Origin: Alkaliflexus imshenetskii DSM 15055
GTDB taxonomy: Bacteria > Bacteroidota > Bacteroidia > Bacteroidales > Marinilabiliaceae
Direction: 5' to 3'
NCBI RefSeq assembly: GCF_000517065.1
Contig: NZ_KI912105.1
Coordinates: 3,189,684-3,253,683, forward strand
DNA length: 64,000 nt
In this document: positions 1 through 8,054 of the stretch, in pieces
Layout: every line of letters begins with the position of its first letter
How positions within the stretch are numbered: position 1 is the stretch's first letter
Notes under the pieces: model-generated
What the model saw: only the letters and a program-made list of their open reading frames with translations
The model's database searches: none
Told to the model about the DNA's origin: nothing
Translations under genes and position numbers: made by a program

Positions 1-53
1 CTACATTTAGTGGCAGGTTTGTATCTTGTGTTTTGATGGTTATATGGTTGAAC

Positions 54-1379
54 ATGAATAGATATACTTCTCTTTTTGTGGTTGCTCTTATGCTTTTCTT
101 TGATTTAAAAGGTCAGGAGAATGCAAAAACGGGCTGGAATTTCGGCGTGCTACCCGCCATCTCTTTCGATTCTGATTTAGGCTTTCAGTATGGTGGTTTG
201 GTTAACTTTTTTGATTACGGCGATGGTGCTCGTTATCCGGTGTATAACCATTCGCTCTATTTTGAACTGTCCCGCTTTACAAAGGGGAGTGGTATATATC
301 GTTTTTATTATGATTCAGACAGATTGCTGAAAGGTTTAAACGTAACTACGGATTTATCCTATATCCCTGAACAGGCTTATGATTTTTATGGCTTCAATGG
401 CTTTGAATCGGTGTATAACAAAGTGTGGGAAAACGATGCGCATGAGGATTACCGAACCCGCATGTTCTATAAAATGCAGCAGAATCTGTTTCGCTTCAAA
501 ACCGATATACAGGGTGCCATTGCGCAAGGAAATTTCAGGTGGATTGCCGGATTCAACCTGCTCAATTTTAGAATTGGGTCGGTGGATGTTGACAAGTTAA
601 ACAGGGGTAAGAAGGATGCGGACAAACTGCCGCCTGTATCTGAACAGCCTGGATTGTACGAGAAGTACATTAATTGGGGGCTTATTTCTCAAAACGAGGC
701 CAATGGCGGCTTTATACCTGAAATAAAGGCAGGCTTGGTTTATGATACCCGTGACAACAGACCCAACCCCATGCGTGGCATCTGGACCGAAGCTGTTCTG
801 GTGGGGGTGCCCGAATTTTTAGGCGCCGAATCGGGCTTCACGAAAATATCCATCACGCATCGTCAATATTTTACCTTGATTCCCGATGACTTGTCGTTTG
901 CCTATCGGCTTGGATGGCAGCAAACGCTCTCTGGTCATGTGCCATTCTATTATCAGTCGCAAATTGTTACCTCGGTTATGTCAGGAGCTTCATCTACAGG
1001 TTTGGGCGGAGCACGCAGTTTGCGAGGCGTGAAGCGCAACAGGATAGTTGGCGATGGGATGGTTTTTGGCAATTTTGAGATGAGATGGAAACCGGTTTAT
1101 TTTCATCTGTTCGACCAGGCGTTTTATCTTGGCGTAAACTCCTTTTTAGACGTTGGCCAAATTACTTCTCTTATTGAAGTGGAAAGTCGTTTACCCCAGA
1201 TTGCCGAAGATGTGACTGATTACTTCCGTTTTGGAGCTGAGGATTGGCACATGAGTTATGGTCTTGGCATACGTGTGGCAATGAACCGCAACTTTATTCT
1301 TGCAGTGGATTACGGTCGCGCTGTAGATAGTCAGGATGGCAATTCAGGTGTATATGTGGGGCTAAATTATCTGTTTTAG
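54..1379 (+). CDS. Omp85/BamA-type outer membrane beta-barrel protein
   Basis: Predicted outer membrane barrel of about 441 residues. The chosen ATG at 54 gives a short positive N-terminus followed by a hydrophobic stretch ending near 'DLKGQ', a plausible signal peptide; an in-frame ATG at 36 would add six residues. The C-terminal half has features of the bacterial surface antigen (Omp85 barrel) family: 'YDTRDNRPNPMRG' near residues 235-247, an 'LRG' strand-loop motif near 321-326 followed by 'GNFEMRW', and a final aromatic residue ('NYLF'), usual for barrels. No POTRA domains are evident, so it is the short barrel-only type seen in Bacteroidota rather than BamA itself. It is convergent with the carotenoid genes and has no visible functional link to them. 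Substrate unknown. Confidence 0.75.
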   Translation: MNRYTSLFVVALMLFFDLKGQENAKTGWNFGVLPAISFDSDLGFQYGGLVNFFDYGDGARYPVYNHSLYFELSRFTKGSGIYRFYYDSDRLLKGLNVTTDLSYIPEQAYDFYGFNGFESVYNKVWENDAHEDYRTRMFYKMQQNLFRFKTDIQGAIAQGNFRWIAGFNLLNFRIGSVDVDKLNRGKKDADKLPPVSEQPGLYEKYINWGLISQNEANGGFIPEIKAGLVYDTRDNRPNPMRGIWTEAVLVGVPEFLGAESGFTKISITHRQYFTLIPDDLSFAYRLGWQQTLSGHVPFYYQSQIVTSVMSGASSTGLGGARSLRGVKRNRIVGDGMVFGNFEMRWKPVYFHLFDQAFYLGVNSFLDVGQITSLIEVESRLPQIAEDVTDYFRFGAEDWHMSYGLGIRVAMNRNFILAVDYGRAVDSQDGNSGVYVGLNYLF

Positions 1380-1400
1380 CTCCAGTTCTGATGTGTCGGA

Positions 1401-1457
1401 TTTGCCGCCAGGCAAACCTGCATCACGCAAAAATCGTACATGTTCTTAGTTAGAACA
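1401..1457. terminator. Possible hairpins between convergent genes
   Basis: Two small inverted repeats lie where the barrel gene and crtB converge: TTTGCC/GGCAAA at 1401-1416, and TGTTCT/AGAACA at 1441-1457, the latter overlapping the crtB stop codon. Neither has a good U-tract, so a terminator role is only likely by position. Confidence 0.3.
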
Positions 1458-2283
1458 GCCCCACAGCATTTCGGAGCGATGCCTTAAACATAAGCACCCC
1501 TTTCTGCGGATTGCTAACCCTGTACCGCTCTTTCAGAATGGCTTCCGGACGAGCATATTTTATTTTGTGAAACAGATTGAGGTAGTACCTGTATGCCAGA
1601 TAAACACCTAATCGCACTTGTGGTTTCAACTGCACAATGCCTTTGAAGGCTTCGTCAAAATCAAACTGTATATCGGCTTCAATTTTGCGTTTTGCTTCTG
1701 GTGTGAAGTTTTCAAAATCGATGTCTTTAAAATAGATACGCCCTTTGTTTTGATAGTCATCCTGCGCGTCACGCAAAAAGTTTACCTTCTGAAAAGCTTC
1801 ACCAAGTTTGCGTGCCGGATATTTCAATGATTCATAGGCATCATCATCATTCACATAAAAAACCCTCAAACACATTAATCCCACTACCTCTGCTGAACCA
1901 AAAATATACTTCTCCAAATCCCGTCTTGTGTAGGTTTTGTAATTCAAGTCCATCTCCATACTATCGAGAAAAGCCGTGATTAAGGTGTGATCGATGCGGC
2001 ACTTGTTAACAGTGTTCTGAAAACTGTCGAGAATAGGGTTGAGGCTTATTCCACGTTCAATGGCTTTCCAGGTGTCGTCCCTAAACTCGTTTAACAGTGT
2101 GGCGCGATCGTGTTGCAGGAAGGTGTCCACTATTTCATCTGCATATCTTACAAATCCATATATGCTGTAAATGTGGTCTCTGTATTGTTTGTCGAGCAAA
2201 CGAACTCCGAGCGAAAATGATGTGCTGTATAGCCGCGTTGTGTTTACGCTGCATCTGAGATTGTTTTTTCTGAAAATGTCCAT
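1450..2283 (-). CDS. crtB: Phytoene synthase
   Basis: Condenses two geranylgeranyl diphosphates to phytoene, the first committed carotenoid step. The 277-residue protein has both aspartate motifs of the squalene/phytoene synthase family: 'YADEIVD' (D49xxxD53) and 'FLRDAQDDY' (near 169-177), which bind the Mg-diphosphate. 'STSFSLGVRLL' near the start matches the family's 'S.SF' segment. It lies 20 bp downstream of crtI on the same strand, so the two are probably one transcript in the order crtI-crtB. Length is a little short for the family but complete. Squalene synthase is less likely given the crtI neighbour. Confidence 0.93.
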   Translation of the reverse strand: MDIFRKNNLRCSVNTTRLYSTSFSLGVRLLDKQYRDHIYSIYGFVRYADEIVDTFLQHDRATLLNEFRDDTWKAIERGISLNPILDSFQNTVNKCRIDHTLITAFLDSMEMDLNYKTYTRRDLEKYIFGSAEVVGLMCLRVFYVNDDDAYESLKYPARKLGEAFQKVNFLRDAQDDYQNKGRIYFKDIDFENFTPEAKRKIEADIQFDFDEAFKGIVQLKPQVRLGVYLAYRYYLNLFHKIKYARPEAILKERYRVSNPQKGVLMFKASLRNAVGLF

Positions 2284-2303
2284 GGCTTTTGGTTTTTAGG
2301 TTC

Positions 2304-3782
2304 TCAGGCCAAATCCGAGAGGATTCGTTCTGTGGTTAATTTGCTGCTGATGATGGTCATTGGCAATCCGGTGCCGGGAATTGTAGACGCACCAACGTAA
2401 TACACATTGTTCAGTTTTTCGTCTTTATTTGCCGGTCTGAACCAGCCAATCTGATTCAGATCATGCGCCAAGCCCAAACCGCTGCCTTTATATAGATTAA
2501 ACATGTTTTCCCAGTGTTCTGGCGAGAGGATGGTTTTACTCACAATCATTTCGTTAATGTTATAACCGCTTCGTTGCGAGAGGTCATCGATGATGTTTTG
2601 CGCAATCTCTTCGCGATCGTTCCAATCGGGTTTAAAGCGACGATCGGGCGATGGGCAAAGTATAAATAGGCTTTCGTGACCTTCGGGTGCATAGTCGGGA
2701 TTGTTCCGCGAGGGCACATTTACGTAATAATAGGGCTTGCGGAACGACACCTGGTTTTTAAAAACACCTTTGGCATACTCGTCAAAGTTGTTACCCAAAA
2801 AATAGTTATGATGTTCGAGATTGTCAAGTTTTCCTTTTATTCCAAGATAAATTGTGAGCGGCGCCATCGTCCATTTCATTTTCTCGAGCCGCTGGTCGTT
2901 GTACTTTGGTCTGTTGAGCACCTTTCCTCTGAACCAGGCTGCGTCGGCGTTGATAACAAAAAGGTCGGCCTTCCATTCTTTTCCTGTTTGGTCGATAAGC
3001 GATGTTAGCGTTTTTTTGTTTTGAACTGTACTTGTTATTTCAGTGTTAAAATGAAATTTCACACCTTTGTCTTTAAGTGTAGTTTCAAGACTTTCAACAA
3101 TTTTGTACATCCCGCCCTTTACATTGTGGTAGCCATCGTGACGCATTTCAATGTAATTAAGCAACGAAAAAACTGCTGGCGTATCAAAGGGCGTTGCGCC
3201 TAAAAAAAATCCAACCAGCGAAAACACCATTCTGGCTTCCTTGGATTCAAAACTGTTACATAACTCATTCCACATAGAGCGCATAAGCAGCGGACTGTGT
3301 TTAAGCGGCACTTTTGTGAGTTGTAAGAGGTAATCGCCAAATGAGTTAAAGTTACGATGTACTATGCGATTCACTGTATCGTGATAAAGTGTGCCGGTCT
3401 TATGCAGATGAGCAAGCATTTTTTTACGAAAGTTGGGTTCAATGCCTTCAAATTGTTCGGCCAGTTTATCCAGATCTTTGTATATGGTAAATGGTTTTGA
3501 CAGGCCATCAATACTTACCGTAAATAGTGGCTCCAGTTCAATAAACTCAAATGGATATTTTATTCCGGTACTTTCTACCAGCTCGTCAAACTCATAGCTC
3601 ATGCTGAAGAAGGTTGGTCCCAAATCAAATTTAAAACCATCCTTTTCCAATAAGTTGAGTCGGCCACCTGCTCTATGATGCTTTTCAATAATCTCAACTT
3701 CAAATCCCAGCGACGAGAGTCTGAGAGCTGTGGCCAGTCCGCCAAGTCCCGCCCCAACAATAAGTGCCTTTTTTGAGTTCAT
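2304..3782 (-). CDS. crtI: Phytoene desaturase
   Basis: FAD-dependent desaturase of the CrtI type, converting phytoene stepwise to lycopene. The 492-residue protein opens with a dinucleotide-binding loop (G10-A-G-L-G-G15) and 'EKHHRAGGRL', followed by 'FDLGPTFF', all typical of the family. The C-terminal FAD segment 'YVGASTIPGTGLPM' is the CrtI form of this motif (H/I-PGTG), which separates it from the CrtD-like paralogue on the other side of the intergenic region. It is the first gene of a crtI-crtB minus-strand unit and is transcribed divergently from the crtD-like gene across about 210 bp. Confidence 0.93.
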   Translation of the reverse strand: MNSKKALIVGAGLGGLATALRLSSLGFEVEIIEKHHRAGGRLNLLEKDGFKFDLGPTFFSMSYEFDELVESTGIKYPFEFIELEPLFTVSIDGLSKPFTIYKDLDKLAEQFEGIEPNFRKKMLAHLHKTGTLYHDTVNRIVHRNFNSFGDYLLQLTKVPLKHSPLLMRSMWNELCNSFESKEARMVFSLVGFFLGATPFDTPAVFSLLNYIEMRHDGYHNVKGGMYKIVESLETTLKDKGVKFHFNTEITSTVQNKKTLTSLIDQTGKEWKADLFVINADAAWFRGKVLNRPKYNDQRLEKMKWTMAPLTIYLGIKGKLDNLEHHNYFLGNNFDEYAKGVFKNQVSFRKPYYYVNVPSRNNPDYAPEGHESLFILCPSPDRRFKPDWNDREEIAQNIIDDLSQRSGYNINEMIVSKTILSPEHWENMFNLYKGSGLGLAHDLNQIGWFRPANKDEKLNNVYYVGASTIPGTGLPMTIISSKLTTERILSDLA

Positions 3783-3993
3783 AAACGGGTATTAATATTT
3801 GTGTAAGTTAACAGTAAAAACTGATTGAATAAAGGTATATTTACAAATAGGTAAACTAATTTCCCAATAAAATGTTTAACTAAATCAGGAAAAAGATTAA
3901 ACAGCCCTAAGAGATTATCTGTTGGTTAGGCGGTTTTTGATTGAGTTTTAGTCAGTAGTCTTATTATCAATGCGATATTAAAAACATGTGTTT
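3783..3993. promoter_or_regulatory. Divergent carotenoid control region
   Basis: This 211-bp AT-rich region separates crtI (minus) from the crtD-like gene (plus) and must hold both promoters. I could not find a clean TAnnTTTG element for either direction. The segment at 3831-3856 carries AAAGGTATATTTAC followed by ATAGGTAAAC. The 14-mer AAAGGTATATTTAC recurs upstream of the thiamine locus near 17719, within a longer GGTATATTTACC palindrome, so it may be an operator. The regulator is unknown. Confidence 0.4.
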
Positions 3994-5472
3994 ATGAGCG
4001 ATGAAAAACCTGTAGCTTGTGTGATTGGCGCCGGAATAGGTGGCATTGCTGCTGCTTTGCGTTTGCGAGCCCGTGGTTTTTCAGTAACCGTAATTGAGAA
4101 GTCGGAGAGTCCAGGAGGTAAGATTGCAGAGTTACGGCATAATGGATATCGTTTTGACATGGGGCCATCGCTCTTTACCATGCCGCTTTTGGTGGATGAG
4201 TTGTTTGGTCTTTTTAATAAGCGTCTGGCTGATTATTTGGGAGTTGTCTCTTTACCCGTTACATGTCGTTACCATTTTGCCGATGGCCACTCGATAAAAG
4301 CCTGGAGTGACAAAGTTCGATTTCTGGATGAACTTGCCGGATGCAATGTCTCGCGTGAGGCGGTTGAATCCTACCTTGAGAAGCAGGCCTTTTTGTACAC
4401 ACATACCGCCGATTTTTTTCTGTTCAATTCCATTCATAAACCATCCACATATATTGGCCCGGCAGGGCAAAAGAGCTTAAAGGCATTGCATCGTTTAGAT
4501 GCATTTACCACCATGCACCGGCGTAACACCCGAACTTTTGGCCAGAGCAATCTTGTACAATTGTTTGATAGGTACGCTACTTATAATGGTAGTAATCCTT
4601 ATCGGGCTCCTGCAACTCTAAATATGATTGCGCATCTGGAGCACAATACTGGAGCTTATTTTCCTAAGGATGGCATGTTTGGTATCGTAAATGCGCTCAT
4701 GAGGCTGGCTCACGAAGAGGGTGTTCAGTTTGTTTTTAATACGGCTGTGACTGGTCTGGTTACATCCGGTCGCAAAATAACTGGTGTACGTACCGCAGAT
4801 TGCACTTTACCTGCATCTGTAGTGGTTAATAATACCGACATTACACTATTCTACCGTGACATACTGCCACGTAAATCCCGTTTCAATAAATTAATGAAGC
4901 GTGAGCGGTCATCTTCCGCACTTATTTTTTATTGGGGAATGAAACTATCTTCTCCTTTGGATGTTCACAACATATTGTTTAGTGATGACTACAAGGCTGA
5001 GTTTGAAGGGTTATTTGATACAAAGAGATTTGCCGATGATTTAACCGTTTATATATTCATTAGCAATAAAGTGGTTGATGCAGATGCACCCGAGGGTTGC
5101 GAGAACTGGTTTGTGATGGTAAATGCACCCGAAAATTGCGGACAGGATTGGGAAGATGAGGTTTATCGTGCCCGCTTACTTATTGTTAAGAAAATAGAGC
5201 GGATGCTGCACATTGATGTGGAGAAGCACATCGAGTTTGAGCATGTTTTAACGCCAGAGGCCATTGAAGAGCGCACTGGTTCTGTTAATGGCTCAATTTA
5301 CGGACACAGCAGCAACTCTCCATTATCGGCTTTTATGCGCCATCCCAATTTTAGTCGTGAGTTTAGCAACCTGTTTTTTACCGGTGGAAGTGTGCATCCT
5401 GGAGGTGGTATTCCCCTCTGTCTGGCTTCAGCCAAAATAGTGGATGGCCTTATTGATGGGTTGCGGCTTTAA
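3994..5472 (+). CDS. crtD: CrtD-like carotenoid 3,4-desaturase
   Basis: Second FAD-dependent carotene desaturase of about 492 residues. The FAD loop G12-A-G-I-G-G17 and 'EKSESPGGKIAEL' are clear, as is 'FDMGPSLFTMP'. The C-terminal segment 'TGGSVHPGGGIPLCLASAK' has HPGGGIPL, the form I associate with 1-hydroxycarotenoid 3,4-desaturases (CrtD) rather than CrtI. Together with CruF downstream this predicts formation of a 1'-hydroxy-3',4'-didehydro end group. The ATG at 3994 is preferred to a GTG two codons upstream. It heads a plus-strand run with cruF, an acyltransferase and a glycosyltransferase. Assignment to CrtD rather than another CrtI paralogue (CrtN/CrtO type) rests on that motif and the neighbours. 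Confidence 0.8.
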   Translation: MSDEKPVACVIGAGIGGIAAALRLRARGFSVTVIEKSESPGGKIAELRHNGYRFDMGPSLFTMPLLVDELFGLFNKRLADYLGVVSLPVTCRYHFADGHSIKAWSDKVRFLDELAGCNVSREAVESYLEKQAFLYTHTADFFLFNSIHKPSTYIGPAGQKSLKALHRLDAFTTMHRRNTRTFGQSNLVQLFDRYATYNGSNPYRAPATLNMIAHLEHNTGAYFPKDGMFGIVNALMRLAHEEGVQFVFNTAVTGLVTSGRKITGVRTADCTLPASVVVNNTDITLFYRDILPRKSRFNKLMKRERSSSALIFYWGMKLSSPLDVHNILFSDDYKAEFEGLFDTKRFADDLTVYIFISNKVVDADAPEGCENWFVMVNAPENCGQDWEDEVYRARLLIVKKIERMLHIDVEKHIEFEHVLTPEAIEERTGSVNGSIYGHSSNSPLSAFMRHPNFSREFSNLFFTGGSVHPGGGIPLCLASAKIVDGLIDGLRL

Positions 5473-5581
5473 ATCAAGAAAAAATTTTATGAAATCGTAC
5501 GGAACTAAAACAATCTTTGCATCAGGTTTTATTGCTGTTTCAATACGTATTGTATTTTACTTATGACTTTAATTTTTTTAT

Positions 5582-6235
5582 ATGAGTTTGATTGTTAATC
5601 ATCTGAAAAACCTCACGGAGAAGGAGACTCAAAAGTTTCTCGTAATTTATTATCTGGTTGGCATAGCTGGTTTTCTTGTGCCCTTTACGCGACCGCTATT
5701 TGAGTTGCTTATTCCTTTGTCGGTTGTGATTAATTTAGGTTTGCTGATGCTTTTTCATAAACCCCACAACAGGTTGCATACTTTGGTTTTTATTGGTGTG
5801 GCACTTTTTACGATAGCAATAGAGGCCATTGGAACCAAGACTGGGTTGCTGTTCGGAAGTTATTTTTACGGCCCCTCGTTGGGTTTTAAGGTGTTTGATA
5901 CGCCTCTGTTAATTGGGGCTAACTGGCTCGTACTGATTTATGGCGCCACTGCCATAGTGCGCTCTTTCGATGTGCTTAAAAAATGGGTCCCATTCTCGGC
6001 AGCAGCCCTTATGGTGCTTTTTGATGTGGTGATGGAGCCTGTAGCCATGAAAACCGGAATGTGGGGCTGGGCTCATGACGTAATTCCGCTGCGCAACTAT
6101 CTGATGTGGTTCATTGTGTCCGTGATTATTGCAGGGATATTTGAATTGCTTAACGTGAAAACCATTCGGCCGGTTGCTGCCTGGCTTTTTGGAGTGCAGT
6201 TACTGTTTTTCCTGGTGCTTAACATCTTTCTGTAA
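5582..6235 (+). CDS. cruF: CruF-like carotenoid 1',2'-hydratase
   Basis: Integral membrane protein of 217 residues, mostly hydrophobic with about six or seven membrane segments. Motifs such as 'IEAIGTKTGLLFGSYFYG' and 'DVVMEPVAMKTGMWGW' are characteristic of the CruF/DUF422 carotenoid hydratase family, which adds water across the 1,2 double bond of the psi end group. The acidic residues in these motifs (E in 'IEAIG', D and E in 'DVVMEP') are the expected catalytic candidates. It follows the CrtD-like gene by about 109 bp and precedes the acyltransferase by 12 bp. Context and motifs agree, so the call is firm at family level; the true substrate (lycopene or a monocyclic carotene) is not shown. 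Confidence 0.87.
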   Translation: MSLIVNHLKNLTEKETQKFLVIYYLVGIAGFLVPFTRPLFELLIPLSVVINLGLLMLFHKPHNRLHTLVFIGVALFTIAIEAIGTKTGLLFGSYFYGPSLGFKVFDTPLLIGANWLVLIYGATAIVRSFDVLKKWVPFSAAALMVLFDVVMEPVAMKTGMWGWAHDVIPLRNYLMWFIVSVIIAGIFELLNVKTIRPVAAWLFGVQLLFFLVLNIFL

Positions 6236-6247
6236 TACTTATTTACC

Positions 6248-6859
6248 ATGCTTCCTGCCCGTCACCACTGGTTTGTTGATAAGTTTTTTGATGCTTACAT
6301 CCGTTTTCTGTTGAATAGACATTTCAGCAAAATAGAGGTGGAGGGTATTTGGCCAGTCACTGATGAAAGCCAACTGGTTATTGGCAACCATGTGAGTTGG
6401 TGGGATGGCTTTTGGGTCTATTATCTCAATAAGAAGTTACTGCGCAAGCGGTTTTATGTGATGATGCTTAAGCAGCAACTTGAACGAAATAGCATTTTGA
6501 GTCGTATTGGTGCATTCTCGATAGACCCTGGTAGCAGATCGGTGGTGAAGAGTCTCGCTTACGCTTCTGATAAACTAAAGGAGGCAGGGAATTTACTGGT
6601 GATTTATCCGCAGGGGGTAATAACATCTGTCTATGCAGGCGTTCCTTCCTTTAAAAAGGGTTTAGACCACATCATTTCCAAATCGGGCGTGAAAAGCGTA
6701 CTCTTTTATGTGGCGCTTACCGATTATTTCTCGCAGAAAAAGCCTGTGCTCACCTTTTATATTGGTTGTTGCCACGTAGATGGTGTTGCGCATGTTGAAG
6801 ATATGTACCGCGAGTTTTATCATGCCGCGGTGGCCAGACAGGCGCAAAGAATCAGTTGA
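6248..6859 (+). CDS. PlsC-type acyltransferase, probably CruD-like
   Basis: Acyltransferase of 203 residues in the glycerol-3-phosphate/lysophosphatidate acyltransferase superfamily. The catalytic HX4D box is present as 'NHVSWWDGFW', and the acceptor-binding 'FPEGT' motif appears in altered form as 'YPQGVI'. It sits 12 bp after cruF and 19 bp before the glycosyltransferase, in one plus-strand unit. In green sulphur bacteria a similar enzyme, CruD, esterifies the sugar of a glycosylated carotenoid. By context this gene probably does the same here, although the FPEGT change means acyl acceptor choice could differ. A role in ordinary phospholipid synthesis is the alternative. Confidence 0.72.
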   Translation: MLPARHHWFVDKFFDAYIRFLLNRHFSKIEVEGIWPVTDESQLVIGNHVSWWDGFWVYYLNKKLLRKRFYVMMLKQQLERNSILSRIGAFSIDPGSRSVVKSLAYASDKLKEAGNLLVIYPQGVITSVYAGVPSFKKGLDHIISKSGVKSVLFYVALTDYFSQKKPVLTFYIGCCHVDGVAHVEDMYREFYHAAVARQAQRIS

Positions 6860-6878
6860 TTTAACCAACCATAATTAA

Positions 6879-7991
6879 ATGACAGGCATCTTTTTTTATA
6901 TCTCCATGTTACTGATGGCCATGTTGCTTATCCGCTTTTTGGTGGTTTGGGTAAATTATGTCTCCCAGCCATTTTTGCCTACGGTAAAAGGTGATGCTTC
7001 GCAGCCCATGGTATCCATTCTTATTCCTGCCCGTAATGAGGCAGCCAATCTTCAAGTACTTTTGTCTGCACTAAAAGAGGAAGTTTATCCAAATCTTGAA
7101 ATCATTGTATGTAACGACAATTCCACCGATACCACCGCTGAAGTGTTGGAGTTGTTTCGGCCTCAAATTTCGGTGCTTAAATGGTTCAATGGAAAAGAGC
7201 TGCCCCAAGGGTGGGTGGGTAAAAACTATGCATGTCACCAATTAGCTCAACAAGCATCGGGGCAGTATTTACTTTTTTTGGATGCCGATGTGCGCATTGG
7301 TGCCGGAGTGGCTCAGCGTGCTGCTGATTTTATGATGCGCAAAAAGTTAAGTTTACTCTCTCTGTTTCCTCAGCAAATTATGCAAACGGCAGGTGAAAAG
7401 GTTATTGTGCCACTTATGAACTGGATTTTGTTGTCCATGTTACCATTGATAGCAGTCCGGATACCCTGGTTTAGTTCTCTTGCAGCAGCAAATGGTCAGT
7501 TTATGATGTTTAGAGCCGATGATTACAAGCGTTATCAGTGGCACTTAAAAGTGAAAGGCAACAATGTGGATGACATTTTGATTGCACGGCTAATGAAAAA
7601 GATGCGTTTGAAAATGGCCGTTTTGGTTGGCAATGGGGATGTGTTTTGCCGTATGTATGGCAATAAAGATGAGGCTGTTGCAGGGTTTGCGCGTAACATC
7701 CATCATTACTTTAGTGGTAACAGAGTCTGGATGCTCTTTTTTGTGGCAATGGAGTGGTTGCGATTGCCCTTGCTGGCAGTGATGCAACAGTGGACTTATT
7801 TTGCAGTAGGTGTGGTCATGGTTTTTATGATGAAAGTAATGGTGGCGCAAATCAGCCGACAAGAGATCAGGATGATTATCGGAAACCACTTTACCCATCT
7901 TTGGTTTTTATGGAAACTGGCCAAGGAAAACCTCACTTTATCGCATCGGGGAATGATTGAGTGGAAAGGACGCCAGTATCAGATAAAATAA
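6879..7991 (+). CDS. Family 2 glycosyltransferase, probably CruC-like
   Basis: GT2 enzyme of 370 residues. An N-terminal membrane segment (about 3-25) precedes the catalytic domain with 'SILIPARNEAANL', 'CNDNSTDTT' and the metal-binding 'LFLDADVRI' (DxD). Two or three further hydrophobic segments follow toward the C-terminus, so it is membrane anchored. Last gene of the carotenoid run, 19 bp after the acyltransferase. Its likely job is adding a sugar to the hydroxyl made by CruF, as CruC does in chlorobactene glucoside synthesis. The sugar donor cannot be read from sequence. Similar GT2 proteins (CrtQ) take part in other carotenoid pathways. Confidence 0.75.
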   Translation: MTGIFFYISMLLMAMLLIRFLVVWVNYVSQPFLPTVKGDASQPMVSILIPARNEAANLQVLLSALKEEVYPNLEIIVCNDNSTDTTAEVLELFRPQISVLKWFNGKELPQGWVGKNYACHQLAQQASGQYLLFLDADVRIGAGVAQRAADFMMRKKLSLLSLFPQQIMQTAGEKVIVPLMNWILLSMLPLIAVRIPWFSSLAAANGQFMMFRADDYKRYQWHLKVKGNNVDDILIARLMKKMRLKMAVLVGNGDVFCRMYGNKDEAVAGFARNIHHYFSGNRVWMLFFVAMEWLRLPLLAVMQQWTYFAVGVVMVFMMKVMVAQISRQEIRMIIGNHFTHLWFLWKLAKENLTLSHRGMIEWKGRQYQIK

Positions 7992-8028
7992 AACTGTGAA
8001 ACCAGGTTTAAACCCAATTTCACAGTTT
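7991..8028. terminator. Bidirectional terminator hairpin
   Basis: AAACTGTGAAA (7991-8001) pairs perfectly with TTTCACAGTTT (8018-8028), with a further small palindrome GGTTTAAACC in the loop. It lies exactly between the ends of the carotenoid run (plus) and the M16 peptidase gene (minus). The A/T-rich flanks of the stem give a short U-tract in either direction. Confidence 0.65.
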
Positions 8029-8054
8029 GTGTATAAGAACCAAGTTCTTAATTG

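Noticed and set aside
54-1379. TonB-dependent receptor
   Set aside because: Too short, with no plug domain or TonB box; motifs fit an Omp85-type barrel.
3994-7991. Spheroidene-type pathway with CrtC and CrtF
   Set aside because: The hydratase is CruF-like rather than CrtC, and no methyltransferase is present.
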